DNA of 45,276 nucleotides from a virus. Location of the stretch: positions 1 through 45,276 of IMG/VR virus record IMGVR_UViG_3300031963_011509. One strand, 5' to 3'. Shown here piece by piece: positions 16,219-25,257 of this stretch; position 1 is the stretch's first letter; each line of letters opens with the position of its first letter. Below the pieces are notes generated by a model that made no database searches, had not been told where the DNA came from, and saw only the letters and a program-made list of their open reading frames with translations. A program made the translations under genes and the position numbers.

Positions 16219-17796
16219 TCAATTAATTCGGATTTCGTTATTAAGAATATTATTTTGAGCGTCAGAAAGAAGAGCGTCTATGTCTTCCACGGTTTGTCCA
16301 TTACCTGACGCAACTCTAACAGGTTTAAGTACGGCAACAGGATGAACATGACCTTTAACAAATGACCAAATTTTTTCAATCAACTCAATCATTAAATCTC
16401 CACGTACTGTTGGATATGTTTGAAAATATAACGAGTTAGTACCATTAAATTTATCTTGTGGAATACCGTATATTGTTTCATCAAGAAAAATTTGACCTTT
16501 AGGTCCTTTTGAGTCGTGAGATAATAGATAAATTCTCTGTCCACCCATAACACTATAAGTGACTCCTTCAGATAAAAAATCGGATGGAATATATGATTCA
16601 GTTACAAAACTTGCGTCTTTACCTATTTTCGGATTTCCATTTCCTTCAATACCCGAAATCAAGAAAAACCCACTTTCATTTGTTGCCGGGTTCATTTTAA
16701 TTTCATTACTAAATCTAACAAAATTATTAAATTCCGCAATATCAATTGAAGTTCCACCTGTAAATTTTGTTGCTAAATTATAATTCTCAATTGATGGTGT
16801 TACTATAAATGGTAATAAACTTGTTTTATCTTGACCAATTGTAGGGTTTCTAAAAGTATATCCTGGCATTTGTAAATAACCATTCCATAACTCATTTAAA
16901 AAAGTATTACATAATAAAACAGCTTCTTCAAATGTTTTATTTTCAAAAACAACTTCAGCCAAAGGAGATTCATACTCACCTGGTAAAATTTTTGTTATTG
17001 TTTCGGCATTAAATGTTTGTGTTGTGTATTTTGGATTCTGAATAACATTGTGTAATGATATACTACCTCTAAAATTATTTTGAGTGTTATCTAAATTAGA
17101 AATGTGCCAAATAATTAATTTTTTAATAAACGTTACATTTTCAACTAATCTACTTGATGTTTGTTCAGGTAATTCAATTTGTTTTCTTGAAAAATTTGTT
17201 AGTTGTAAAAATGCTCTTCTATAATTTGATACTGGTAATTGGTTTGATTTAAATTCAAAACTTTTACCTGCTCTAATTAATACTTCATTAGGTTTTACAA
17301 TAACGTCAGCGTCTCCTCTACCTAATAAGGCATTATCACCAGGTTCAGGAAAAATTCCTTCAGAACTTTTTTCTCTATAAGAACCATTTTTGTCTTTTAA
17401 ACTTTGATTTTGTTTAATTCTATCCCCTGAAGCTAAGAATTTTTTAGCACCCTGAAAATTTTCAAAAGGTGTCATAACTGGAGATGAGAATGGACCTTGA
17501 ATATAAAATTGATTTTGATAAGGATAAAGTCGGTTCATGTAAAAAATATTTACATATTCACCAACTTTTGGAATTTGATTTATATAAAATGGTAATAAAG
17601 GTAAAAATATCAATGGGTCTCTACTTGTCCATTTATCTTTTTCTTCATCCCAATCAGGTATTGAATCGATGATATCTTTAAAATTTACAGTTTCAGGTAT
17701 GACACGTAATCTACCTAAAACCATTGGGTCAGAATCATCAAGTACAATGCCCGGGAACATTATTTGATATTTATTTTCTTCTGTAATATTAATCAT
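16219..17796 (-). CDS. Baseplate hub protein, T4 gp5-like (OB-fold N-terminus), 525 aa
   Basis: The N-terminus (YQIMFPGIVLDDSDPMVLGRL, then VIPET) followed by a Trp/Ser/Arg-Asp segment (KWTSRDPLIFLPLLPFYIN) and the GEYVNIFYMN strand fits the OB-fold of gp5-type hub proteins, which sit at the membrane-facing end of the tail tube. No lysozyme domain is evident; residues about 140-525 are a mixed region with GNGNPKIGKDASF and, near the end, FVKGHVHPVAVLKPVR. It overlaps the upstream 71-residue gene by 4 bases (ATGA), so stoichiometric co-translation is likely. The family call rests on the N-terminal pattern and the context of tail genes. Confidence 0.65.
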   Translation of the reverse strand: MINITEENKYQIMFPGIVLDDSDPMVLGRLRVIPETVNFKDIIDSIPDWDEEKDKWTSRDPLIFLPLLPFYINQIPKVGEYVNIFYMNRLYPYQNQFYIQGPFSSPVMTPFENFQGAKKFLASGDRIKQNQSLKDKNGSYREKSSEGIFPEPGDNALLGRGDADVIVKPNEVLIRAGKSFEFKSNQLPVSNYRRAFLQLTNFSRKQIELPEQTSSRLVENVTFIKKLIIWHISNLDNTQNNFRGSISLHNVIQNPKYTTQTFNAETITKILPGEYESPLAEVVFENKTFEEAVLLCNTFLNELWNGYLQMPGYTFRNPTIGQDKTSLLPFIVTPSIENYNLATKFTGGTSIDIAEFNNFVRFSNEIKMNPATNESGFFLISGIEGNGNPKIGKDASFVTESYIPSDFLSEGVTYSVMGGQRIYLLSHDSKGPKGQIFLDETIYGIPQDKFNGTNSLYFQTYPTVRGDLMIELIEKIWSFVKGHVHPVAVLKPVRVASGNGQTVEDIDALLSDAQNNILNNEIRIN

Positions 17797-18008
17797 TTTT
17801 TTCGACTTCTACTTTGATACTCTTTTAATATTGTATTATAGTTATTTTCTAACTTATCTAAATGATGAGTTAATAATACAAGTTGATTTTTTGTTTTTTC
17901 AAAATCATTATGTATAAATTCCATTACAAATTCTAAATCTTTATTTGAAGACAATTTGTATTCTTTTAATATTGATAATACTTTTTCAGCCTCTTTTTCG
18001 TTTGACAT
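17793..18008 (-). CDS. Small coiled-coil protein, 71 aa
   Basis: Not recognised. Helical and charged with heptad spacing (VMEFIHNDFEKTKNQLVLL, LDKLENNYNTILKEYQ) and a basic end (SRSRKK). It sits between the 632-residue structural gene (2-base gap) and the hub gene (ATGA overlap), so it is probably an assembly factor or a small baseplate component. Confidence 0.65.
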   Translation of the reverse strand: MSNEKEAEKVLSILKEYKLSSNKDLEFVMEFIHNDFEKTKNQLVLLTHHLDKLENNYNTILKEYQSRSRKK

Positions 18009-18010
18009 TC

Positions 18011-19909
18011 TTATAGTTTTTTTCCAAATACACTTTGTGGAACCGTTAATCCCGCAGGTGTGATAGTTAATGGACCTACCGCAACTTGTACTTTACCATT
18101 TTCAGTTTCTTCCAAATTCATACCTTTGATAGTTGCAAATTTACTCAATACTTCTAAATTTGGACTACCATCAGGTAAATCTCCGGTTGGAATCCCTATT
18201 TTTTGTAACTCTTCAATGACATTAATAAATGCTCTTGTCTCTGAATACCCATCTAACAATTGACTTGCAAAAAGTAAAGGTAATGGTATTTGAGTTTGAC
18301 CATTTGCAGAATTTAATGCTAAACTTAACAGATTTAAAAGTTCATCAACAACACTTTTACATTTTCTAAAATCAGTTACAAATTGAGCAACTGCTAGTAA
18401 AATACCAACAAGTTTTAAAATTATCACTTGTTTTTTTATTCTAATCTCTTTTGAGATATCATTAATAATTTGTATGATTAATTGTTTAATATCTTTTTTA
18501 ATTAATTCAAATAATTCTTCAACGAATAATGCTCCAATTTTAGAAATTAAATTCTTGGCATATTCTTTAAAGTTTTTGATAAATGAATACATCGAATCTA
18601 CCGCACTTTGGAAAGTTTCTCCCAAAGAATATAACATAATAAAAATTGGTAATAATAACTTAGGAAGAACAACCGCTCCAACAACACCTTGTACAAATTG
18701 TTGAATAAAACTCGTGTCTATTGCCCCATCTATATTTGGTCTAACACCAAATTGCCATGCAGGATTATTAGCCAAAGTATTAGAAGCGGCAATTGCTGCA
18801 TCTACAATTTGTTCATCAGGTACGTAAATTAAGTTTGCAATTGCGTCATTAATATCATCCGCATTCACAGGTAGTTTGGCAGTTGTACATTCTAAGTATT
18901 CGACAACACCAAGTTGAAAGTTTGCAATTGTTTCATTGATTTGTCTTAAATCCATTTCTGTAAATTCAAAGAAACCTTTTTCGATATCACCCAACTCAGC
19001 AATTTTCGCAATTCCGCTAGTATCAATTTCTTGTCGATTATCAAAACATAATCCAAGTATTCTTGATACGATTATATCAAATTTAGTTGCATCTTCTACT
19101 TGAGTAATACCTAAATCGGCACTCAAAGATGCTGATTTACAAAGTGATTCCATTATTTTACCTATAACACCTTTGAGCTCAATTGGTTGTAAAGTTTTAT
19201 AGTAGTCAATCATAAATTCTTTAACTCGATTAATATTATTATTTCGGTTAACTAATGTGACTTTAAAGTAAGGAACACCACCAACTTCTACATATTGTAT
19301 ATCAAATAAATCTTGACCTGAAGCTCCTTTATATAATTGACCATTATCCACAGAATAAGGTTGACCACTTTGGATTCTTTGGTATAATTCTCTGTTCATT
19401 GGAAAAGGATTGTTCTGAACAACAATTGCATCTTTTTCATAAAAAACTCTACCAACTCGTGATGATGGGTCTATCTTTAATAAAGATGTAAAATCTAAAC
19501 TTTGAACTGGAATATATATGTCTTGAGGATTGTATGTTTGAGTTTGGTCACAACCTAAAACATTAATAGACTCCATTATTAAAATCTCACTAATTTTAGG
19601 TTGAATATTTTTTACAGTTTGAATTAATAGTTTTTTAATATATTTGGCGGAGTTAGAACCCTTACCTGAAGTGATTTTATTTATATCTAATAATTCGTCA
19701 AACTGATTCTTTATTTTTTTTTCAAACGCTTCTTTCTTTTCTTTTATACCTGAAAGACTCTCAGCATATAAACTTTGTAAATTATCTAAAGTACCTCCGG
19801 CCTTTTTTGATAATTCATCATATTTTGTTTTTAAATCATTGTAGGATTTACTAGAATTAACTTTATCTTTTAATTTGTCATAATCTACTTTTAAGTCTAT
19901 TGAAGGCAT
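18011..19909 (-). CDS. Large putative baseplate or tail protein with hydrophobic helices, 632 aa
   Basis: Not assigned to a T4 gene. Residues 5-75 form a charged coiled coil. About 130-240 is a beta-containing domain (IYIPVQSLDFTSLL, YVEVGGVPYFKVTLV). Residues about 400-430 (FVQGVVGAVVLPKLLLPIFIMLYSLG) and 490-515 (KKQVIILKLVGILLAVAQF) are strongly hydrophobic helices, unusual for a soluble tail protein and compatible with a part that meets the host membrane. The last 70 residues are beta-rich (VQVAVGPLTITPAGLTVPQ). Its position in the 20290-16219 unit beside the hub protein supports a tail-tip role. Confidence 0.55.
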   Translation of the reverse strand: MPSIDLKVDYDKLKDKVNSSKSYNDLKTKYDELSKKAGGTLDNLQSLYAESLSGIKEKKEAFEKKIKNQFDELLDINKITSGKGSNSAKYIKKLLIQTVKNIQPKISEILIMESINVLGCDQTQTYNPQDIYIPVQSLDFTSLLKIDPSSRVGRVFYEKDAIVVQNNPFPMNRELYQRIQSGQPYSVDNGQLYKGASGQDLFDIQYVEVGGVPYFKVTLVNRNNNINRVKEFMIDYYKTLQPIELKGVIGKIMESLCKSASLSADLGITQVEDATKFDIIVSRILGLCFDNRQEIDTSGIAKIAELGDIEKGFFEFTEMDLRQINETIANFQLGVVEYLECTTAKLPVNADDINDAIANLIYVPDEQIVDAAIAASNTLANNPAWQFGVRPNIDGAIDTSFIQQFVQGVVGAVVLPKLLLPIFIMLYSLGETFQSAVDSMYSFIKNFKEYAKNLISKIGALFVEELFELIKKDIKQLIIQIINDISKEIRIKKQVIILKLVGILLAVAQFVTDFRKCKSVVDELLNLLSLALNSANGQTQIPLPLLFASQLLDGYSETRAFINVIEELQKIGIPTGDLPDGSPNLEVLSKFATIKGMNLEETENGKVQVAVGPLTITPAGLTVPQSVFGKKL

Positions 19910-19915
19910 AATGAA

Positions 19916-20290
19916 TTATTTTTTCATTTTATATGTTTCATCAGATTTAGAAATATCTTTTTCAATTAAAGTTTTCATAAATTCATCATCAACATCTAAA
20001 TCAGATAATGTAAAAGATTCTTTAGTTGAACTATTTTTTTCCCACATACTAGATTGTAATTTAGATAATTGTAATTTTTTTTCTAAACAATCGTTAACAA
20101 TTTTTTGTTGTTCTTTAATTACTGGACCTAAAACAGTCATGTCTTCAGATTCTTTCATCATTGACAACATTTTGTTTTGAATTCTAATTGCAGTATTTCT
20201 TTGTTCAACCAATTCATTATAAATTTCTTGCATCAATGATAACATAGAATCTTTAGTTAAATTGATTTCTTTTTTTGTGGGACGTGGCAT
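19916..20290 (-). CDS. Hypothetical protein, 124 aa, first gene of the hub unit
   Basis: Not recognised. A basic start (MPRPTKKEINLTKDSM), then a long helical stretch (residues about 15-85, LMQEIYNELVEQRNTAIRIQ onward) and an acidic tail containing a D-L-D-V-D-D motif. Such small helical proteins ahead of tail genes are often chaperones or assembly factors. The start codon lies only 4 bases after a TATTTAT motif, so either the message is leaderless or the first few codons are not translated. Confidence 0.6.
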   Translation of the reverse strand: MPRPTKKEINLTKDSMLSLMQEIYNELVEQRNTAIRIQNKMLSMMKESEDMTVLGPVIKEQQKIVNDCLEKKLQLSKLQSSMWEKNSSTKESFTLSDLDVDDEFMKTLIEKDISKSDETYKMKK

Positions 20291-20294
20291 ATTG

Positions 20295-20301
20295 ATAAAT
20301 A
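20295..20301 (-). promoter_or_regulatory. Putative late promoter (TATTTAT motif)
   Basis: Minus strand CAGTATTTATCAATATG; it lies in the 28-base gap between the sigma-factor gene and the hub unit. The ATG follows after only 4 bases. Confidence 0.45.
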
Positions 20302-20318
20302 CTGTAATTTATTTTTTT

Positions 20319-21068
20319 TTATTTTACCATTTTCTCAACTAAGTTGTGGTATATAACTTTGTATTTTTTCATTGAACTTCTAATTTCTTTTGTATTTAAA
20401 TTAGTCATTTCTCTTAACGATAACAATATAATATTCTTATTAAATTTATTGTTAGAAGTTCCTATAAATATTTGTTCGTAATTTTCAAATATATCATACA
20501 ACGCCTGACCTAATTTTACTTCATTTTCAGAAAGATTTTTATCTGATAATAATAAATCAATTTCAACTAAAAAATTTTTTATTATTTTTTCAGAATCTAA
20601 ATTATCTGCGTCAATATTATAAGAAAATTCAGTTCTATTTTCTAAATCACTAGAAATATCTTCATATGAAATTTTTCTATTGATATCTTTTTGGTCTTTA
20701 ATTATTTGACCCATCAAATAATTTTTACAAATTGTACCGAAATATGAATAAGCCTTTTTTTCTTTTGAAGGCTTAAACTTATCTATTTTGGTCATTAAAA
20801 ATGAGTGAGTATCTATATGTATTTCATAAAAATCCATATCTTTTCTGTACAATTTGTATCTTCTTATAATGGAAGATATCATTTTGTCTAAAGGTTTTCT
20901 GAGAAACTCATTATAAATTTTATTTTTTTCTTCAAAAGAAGTGGCGGATAAAAAATTTACCACAGCCAACTCCTCTCGAACATCAAAATAATTAGTTTGT
21001 TTTGGTTTCCTACCTTTCTTTTTTAACTCAACACTGGTTTGTCCAGAAATATCTTGAGTTTCAATCAT
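20319..21068 (-). CDS. 55: Late-transcription sigma factor, T4 gp55 type
   Basis: Directs RNA polymerase to late promoters. Residues about 55-135 read as sigma region 2: LDKMISSIIRRYKLYRKDMD, then KIDKFKPSKEKKAYSYFGT and ICKNYLMGQIIKDQKDINRK, the segment that in sigma factors contacts core polymerase and melts the promoter. At 249 residues it is longer than T4 gp55 (185), with an extra C-terminal part (about 150-249) ending in a helix-turn-helix-like segment (MTNLNTKEIRSSMKKYK). A TTG at 21071 precedes the chosen ATG at 21068, which overlaps the previous stop codon. It is the last gene of the 20-kb operon and immediately precedes a TATTTAT-driven unit. The gp55-type assignment is by pattern, not by search. 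Confidence 0.8.
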   Translation of the reverse strand: MIETQDISGQTSVELKKKGRKPKQTNYFDVREELAVVNFLSATSFEEKNKIYNEFLRKPLDKMISSIIRRYKLYRKDMDFYEIHIDTHSFLMTKIDKFKPSKEKKAYSYFGTICKNYLMGQIIKDQKDINRKISYEDISSDLENRTEFSYNIDADNLDSEKIIKNFLVEIDLLLSDKNLSENEVKLGQALYDIFENYEQIFIGTSNNKFNKNIILLSLREMTNLNTKEIRSSMKKYKVIYHNLVEKMVK

Positions 21069-21886
21069 CAAACTTCTTCAGTTTCGTATTTTATGGCTCT
21101 ATCATGAATGAAAAAATATTCTTTCTTAGCCGATTCAATCCAAAACCTTACTTCATCATCAGTTAAAACATTGTCACCATTTTTGTAATTCCAAAAAATT
21201 GAACCTGTTCTTAAATTAACATGTTTATATCCAATTTTAGGTATTGTCATTATTTTAATTGAATTGTGTGTCATTCTTAAAAAGAACTCATATCCAAAAG
21301 TTAATTTAAATGATGCTTTTAATAATCCAAAATCAATAAATGATTCTTTTTTAATAACCATTCCTGACAATTGGAAATTTTGAAATTGATGAAGTGTTTC
21401 ATTTATTAAAAATCCCATTTCTTCTGAAATGTTTAAAGCAAAAGTTGCTTCATTTGTAAATCCAACGAATAAGTTTTTTTCATCGGTATCAACAACAATT
21501 GGTAAAAAGGCATGTACTTCAGGATATGACTCCGAATAAGATTTAACATTTTTAAACCAAATTGATGAATATTCATCATCAAACTCAAAAATAGATATAA
21601 ATTTACCTTTAGCAATTCTTGCTCCTATATTAACTTGTTCACAAAAGTTTGGTTCTTTTTTCCATTCTTCTTTAACCAAATTTATACCTGTAAAATCGTA
21701 TGAACTTAAAAATTCAAGTAATTTACTTTCATTTGTATGAACAATTATTAATTCTTTAAACCCAACTTTTTGAGTTTTTAATGAGTTAATACATTTTGTA
21801 AAGTACTCTTCAAAATCGATTGCCGATGCACTTTTTAGTGGTAAGATGACTGATAAGTCTAAAATTTCTTTTTCTAATGTTTCCAT
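21068..21886 (-). CDS. Family 2 (GT-A) glycosyltransferase, 272 aa
   Basis: Opens with the GT2 strand LSVILPLKSAS and continues with ELIIVHTNES, VNIGARIAKGKFISIFEFDDEYS. The FDDE in that block stands where GT2 enzymes have the metal-binding DxD. Residues about 170-230 (LSGMVIKKESFIDFG, LTFGYEFFLRMTH) match the acceptor-side half with the E-D/E-F-L-R pattern. No membrane segment, so it is probably a soluble cytoplasmic enzyme that moves a sugar from a nucleotide donor. It overlaps the sigma factor by one base and follows the GT-B gene with a one-base gap. Confidence 0.8.
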   Translation of the reverse strand: METLEKEILDLSVILPLKSASAIDFEEYFTKCINSLKTQKVGFKELIIVHTNESKLLEFLSSYDFTGINLVKEEWKKEPNFCEQVNIGARIAKGKFISIFEFDDEYSSIWFKNVKSYSESYPEVHAFLPIVVDTDEKNLFVGFTNEATFALNISEEMGFLINETLHQFQNFQLSGMVIKKESFIDFGLLKASFKLTFGYEFFLRMTHNSIKIMTIPKIGYKHVNLRTGSIFWNYKNGDNVLTDDEVRFWIESAKKEYFFIHDRAIKYETEEV

Positions 21887-21887
21887 A

Positions 21888-22955
21888 TTATTCTTCTACT
21901 GTTTCTTGTAATTTATTTAGTTGTTCTTCAAATGATTCAATACGAATTTTGAAATATTCTTCGAAAAGGTCTAATACATTTTTATTAAATGATTCTTTTG
22001 TTGGTAAAGATTCTACTGTTTTTTTTATGTTTTCATAAAGTTCTGGTTTAAGATTGTCTTCTAACCAATTTTGTAAAATATCAGCAATAAAATCTACAGT
22101 TTGAATTTTATTGTTTATCCAAAATCCATTTTCTTCATTTAACCATTGTGGTAATAAATTAGGTACCACACCCAAAACAGGTACACCTGATTTCATACTT
22201 TCTAATGGGAATGTACCATATGAACTTGTTTCATCAATCCACACTGATAAGAAACTATCTTGAAGAGCTAATGCAAATTCTTTTTCAGTTAACCCTCTCA
22301 TATCTCTAAATGTAATCCATCTATATTGTGGGAATTTCAAATAGAAAGATTTAATAGTATTTACAGAATCTCTTTGGTCTCTTGAAAAGATAGTGATGAT
22401 TGGTTTAGATGGTTTAGTCTGAGGTTTGAAATGGTCAGAGATATATGGTTCAATAATATCAAAAGATATATTTCTCATAATTGACTCTAATAACTCTTCT
22501 TGTTTTTTTGACGTGGTAATACATTTGAAAAAACCAAGTTGATTCCAATTTTGTCCAGGTTGTAAAGTCTCCAATATGTAATCGTAAGCCTGAGATAATA
22601 CAATTTTACCACATGTTAATTTTGTAATTTGAGACATAACAAATCCATAAAGTTCAGGTATAACAATAAAATCATCAGGTGAGATTGATAAGTTTGTACC
22701 TTCAATACAGTTGTGAGGTAGTTTTTCCATAAACTCATGACCAAGCCATTCTGAAACACCTGTGTAATCTGGTTTTTCGTGTAGGATAATAGGAGTATAA
22801 CCTGATTCATGTAATACCATCGCCATTCTATAAATTACGGCGACTGATGCTTTTGCATGACCTTTTGTGTCTTGTACAATAAAATAAATCTTAGATGATT
22901 TATTTTTCATGTTTTGAATTGAATTTTCTAACTTTGAAAGTTGTTCTTTGTTCAT
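21888..22955 (-). CDS. GT-B glycosyltransferase (family 4-like), 355 aa
   Basis: Two-lobed layout: an N-terminal Rossmann part (KIYFIVQDTKGHAKASVAVIY, GYTPIILHEKPDY) and a C-terminal part with IITIFSRDQRD, then SSYGTFPLESMKSGVPVLG, the Glu-containing motif that binds the nucleotide diphosphate in GT4-type enzymes. The front and tail are helical (QLSKLENSIQNMKNK; ESFEEQLNKLQET). Donor and acceptor are unknown. It is co-transcribed with the other glycosyltransferases. Confidence 0.8.
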   Translation of the reverse strand: MNKEQLSKLENSIQNMKNKSSKIYFIVQDTKGHAKASVAVIYRMAMVLHESGYTPIILHEKPDYTGVSEWLGHEFMEKLPHNCIEGTNLSISPDDFIVIPELYGFVMSQITKLTCGKIVLSQAYDYILETLQPGQNWNQLGFFKCITTSKKQEELLESIMRNISFDIIEPYISDHFKPQTKPSKPIITIFSRDQRDSVNTIKSFYLKFPQYRWITFRDMRGLTEKEFALALQDSFLSVWIDETSSYGTFPLESMKSGVPVLGVVPNLLPQWLNEENGFWINNKIQTVDFIADILQNWLEDNLKPELYENIKKTVESLPTKESFNKNVLDLFEEYFKIRIESFEEQLNKLQETVEE

Positions 22956-22958
22956 TTT

Positions 22959-23219
22959 TTAAAATTTAGTTAATATATGTTTATTCATTAGAGAATTAAA
23001 TGCTATTTTGAATGGAATCGACAATTCAGAACTTTTTTCACCTAATTGTTCATCAACTTGTTCTGATTCAGTCAAAAGAATCTCAACCATCATTTTAACC
23101 ATATCATATTTTACAACACTAATATGGTTTTCATTTCCCCCTGATGGGTTTGGGATATTTATGTAACTTTCGATTTTATCTAAATCTAAAAAGTATTCTT
23201 TACCTAAAACTTTTAACAT
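22959..23219 (-). CDS. Hypothetical protein, 86 aa
   Basis: Not recognised. Starts MLKVLGKEYFLDLDKIESYINI, resembling a small domain with a short beta hairpin and two helices; no signal or membrane segment. Its first 7 bases overlap the end of the HAD-like gene and it ends 3 bases before the GT-B gene, so it belongs to the long operon. Confidence 0.6.
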   Translation of the reverse strand: MLKVLGKEYFLDLDKIESYINIPNPSGGNENHISVVKYDMVKMMVEILLTESEQVDEQLGEKSSELSIPFKIAFNSLMNKHILTKF

Positions 23220-23866
23220 GGTCTTATTTTATTAATTGTCTCTTCAAATTGCTTTAAAGAATTTATTTTATAATATGTTTCAATCTCTTTATTATAGTCA
23301 GTTTCAAATTTCACAACTATTTTATCAGATGGATAATCTAATAATAAGTTAGGGTTTGATGTAAGTAAAATGTCAATTTCATTCCACATTGAATTAATTG
23401 TAGAATTACTGTAAAATTTTATTTTTTCGATTAGACAACCAAATTTTGATAAGAAGAATAAAGTTGCTGGTTTAGACTTTCCTATCTCGTCAGAAACTAT
23501 TAATAAATCAAATTTTTCTCTTAAATTATGATATATTTCATTTAAATCATTAAATGATGTAAATTCAGATGATGATGCATGTCCAAAAATCTCCATAGTA
23601 TATTCTTCAAATAAAAAAGAATAAAGTTCATCGTCAGTTTGAAATTTAAAATGATTTCTTAAATTTAAACTCGTTACAGGTAATTCCATACCATACTCAA
23701 ATGGTTCGACCGATTCTAATAATTCAGTATTACCTGAGTAATCTAAATTAAATTTAGGTAACTCAGAAGAATCAAAATTATTTTCTATATAAAATTTACT
23801 ATAAGTCTGTTCAATTTTACCAATAGTATTTCTTAAAACACCATTTATTTCAATTCCTATTCTCAT
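23213..23866 (-). CDS. Degenerate HAD-superfamily-like protein, 217 aa
   Basis: The start MRIGIEINGVLRNT has the spacing of HAD motif I (hhhDxDGxL), but both catalytic Asp positions read Glu and Asn. Later segments fit motif II (LLIVSDE), motif III (KSKPATLFFLSKF) and motif IV (MWNEIDILLTSNP). A similar layout occurs in 5'(3')-nucleotidase-like phage proteins. With the nucleophile lost, it is probably not a normal phosphatase and may serve as a binding or regulatory protein. It overlaps PhoH by 4 bases. The fold call is moderate. Confidence 0.5.
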   Translation of the reverse strand: MRIGIEINGVLRNTIGKIEQTYSKFYIENNFDSSELPKFNLDYSGNTELLESVEPFEYGMELPVTSLNLRNHFKFQTDDELYSFLFEEYTMEIFGHASSSEFTSFNDLNEIYHNLREKFDLLIVSDEIGKSKPATLFFLSKFGCLIEKIKFYSNSTINSMWNEIDILLTSNPNLLLDYPSDKIVVKFETDYNKEIETYYKINSLKQFEETINKIRPC

Positions 23867-24591
23867 TCTTCGTATTTTTTTAAAATTTCACCAATTAGAG
23901 GATTTCTAACAACGTCTTTAGATTCAAATTCAAAAACTCCAACATCATTTAAATTTTTGAATTTTTGTATTGCGTCATATAATCCTGATTGTTTTTTATC
24001 TTTATATCTGTCTGTCTGTTCTAAATCACCTGATATAAAAAATTTACTATTAAAACCAATTCTTGTTAATAATAATTTCATTTGATTAGGTGTTGAATTT
24101 TGTGCCTCCTCAAAAATTAGAATTGAGTTATCTATATTCATACCTCTCATATATGCTAAAGCAAAAACTTCAATAACCTCCATCTGTTTTAATTTTTCTC
24201 TTGATTCTTTTCCAATAATTTTGTTCATTAAGTAATATGATGGAAAAATATAAGGGTCCAATTTTTCCTCAACATTTCCAGGTAGTGAACCAAGTTTTTC
24301 CTCAGCTTCAACTGCCGGTCTAACAATAATGATTTTTTCATATTGTGTGTTTGGGTCAGAAAGTAAATCTAAAGCCGCTTTCATTGCGATATAACTTTTA
24401 CCAACACCAGCAGGTCCTGAACAAATAGTAATTTGTTTACCAACTAATAAATCATAATATTTTTTTTGATTTTCAGATAAAAATTTTTCTTTAGATTTTT
24501 TTTTAATTACTTGTAATATTTGTTCTTTTTTGTTTACTTGAGGTTTAACTTCCTCAGATGTATTTTGATTAACTTTTTTTCTACTTGTCAT
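23863..24591 (-). CDS. phoH: PhoH-family ATPase
   Basis: 242 residues. Walker A GPAGVGKS (59-66), IIIVRPAVEAEEKLG (87-101), the PhoH-typical EEKLDPYIFPSYY, Walker B LIFEEAQN (158-165) and the downstream FISGDLEQTDR. The first 40 residues are a basic, low-complexity lead. PhoH proteins are P-loop ATPases related to the SF1 helicase core, common in marine and freshwater phages; their exact task in infection is not settled. It overlaps genes on both sides by 4 bases. Confidence 0.93.
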   Translation of the reverse strand: MTSRKKVNQNTSEEVKPQVNKKEQILQVIKKKSKEKFLSENQKKYYDLLVGKQITICSGPAGVGKSYIAMKAALDLLSDPNTQYEKIIIVRPAVEAEEKLGSLPGNVEEKLDPYIFPSYYLMNKIIGKESREKLKQMEVIEVFALAYMRGMNIDNSILIFEEAQNSTPNQMKLLLTRIGFNSKFFISGDLEQTDRYKDKKQSGLYDAIQKFKNLNDVGVFEFESKDVVRNPLIGEILKKYEE

Positions 24592-25253
24592 TTTTTGTGA
24601 TTTTTATGTTTTCTTACGATATGTTGAGTATTCGCAATCCTATTTTGAGATTTATTACGTCTTATCATTAATTGGTCTTCTTTAGGATTTAAAAAATTAT
24701 AATTAGAAATAAATGTTGGAATAAGTATAATTTGTTTATTGAAAAACTTGTATACGTTTAACCAAAAATAATAATCTAACGACCAATTTTTATAATCCTC
24801 ATACTTTGGCCATTTAACTGTTTTTAAACATTCAACATGACTAAAAACGTTTCCTGTATCAATCATACTACTTCTAGGAATTGACTCTTTAAGTCTTAAC
24901 TCTCCAGATTTAGTTATTTGCTGACCAACAATAATACCTTTAAAATTTTCTTCACTTATTTTCAAATATTCTTTGTACATCCCTATATTAAAAATAGTGT
25001 CGTCATCTAAACAACAAAAATATCCTTCATTTAAATTTTCAAAAACAAAATTTCGTTTAGTCCATCTTTCTTTATCGTCACAATCAACTTCATAAATTTT
25101 TATATTATCATTGTCCTCTAAAAAAGAATATTCTAATTTATTTGTTTTATTTGACTTGCTAATGTGCCACATTATATCATCGTTTTTTGGAATTGATTCA
25201 TAAATTTGTTCCAAATTTTCGGGTCTATATAATGGTGTAACAATGTGTAACAT
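24588..25253 (-). CDS. GT-A glycosyltransferase, paralogue of the 26696 gene, 221 aa
   Basis: Begins MLHIVTPLYRPENLEQIYES and carries YFCCLDDDTIFN (metal-binding DDD) and LDYYFWLNVYKFF. The same blocks in the same order occur in the 26696-27280 protein (MLHIVTALYRPENL, CFLDDDTIFH, IDYFFWLMVWEFF), so the two are clear paralogues. An in-frame ATG at 25352 would add 33 residues but lies inside the upstream gene; the ATG at 25253 matches the paralogue's start and is chosen. The predicted enzyme is soluble and uses a nucleotide-sugar donor. Confidence 0.75.
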   Translation of the reverse strand: MLHIVTPLYRPENLEQIYESIPKNDDIMWHISKSNKTNKLEYSFLEDNDNIKIYEVDCDDKERWTKRNFVFENLNEGYFCCLDDDTIFNIGMYKEYLKISEENFKGIIVGQQITKSGELRLKESIPRSSMIDTGNVFSHVECLKTVKWPKYEDYKNWSLDYYFWLNVYKFFNKQIILIPTFISNYNFLNPKEDQLMIRRNKSQNRIANTQHIVRKHKNHKK

Positions 25254-25257
25254 TAAT

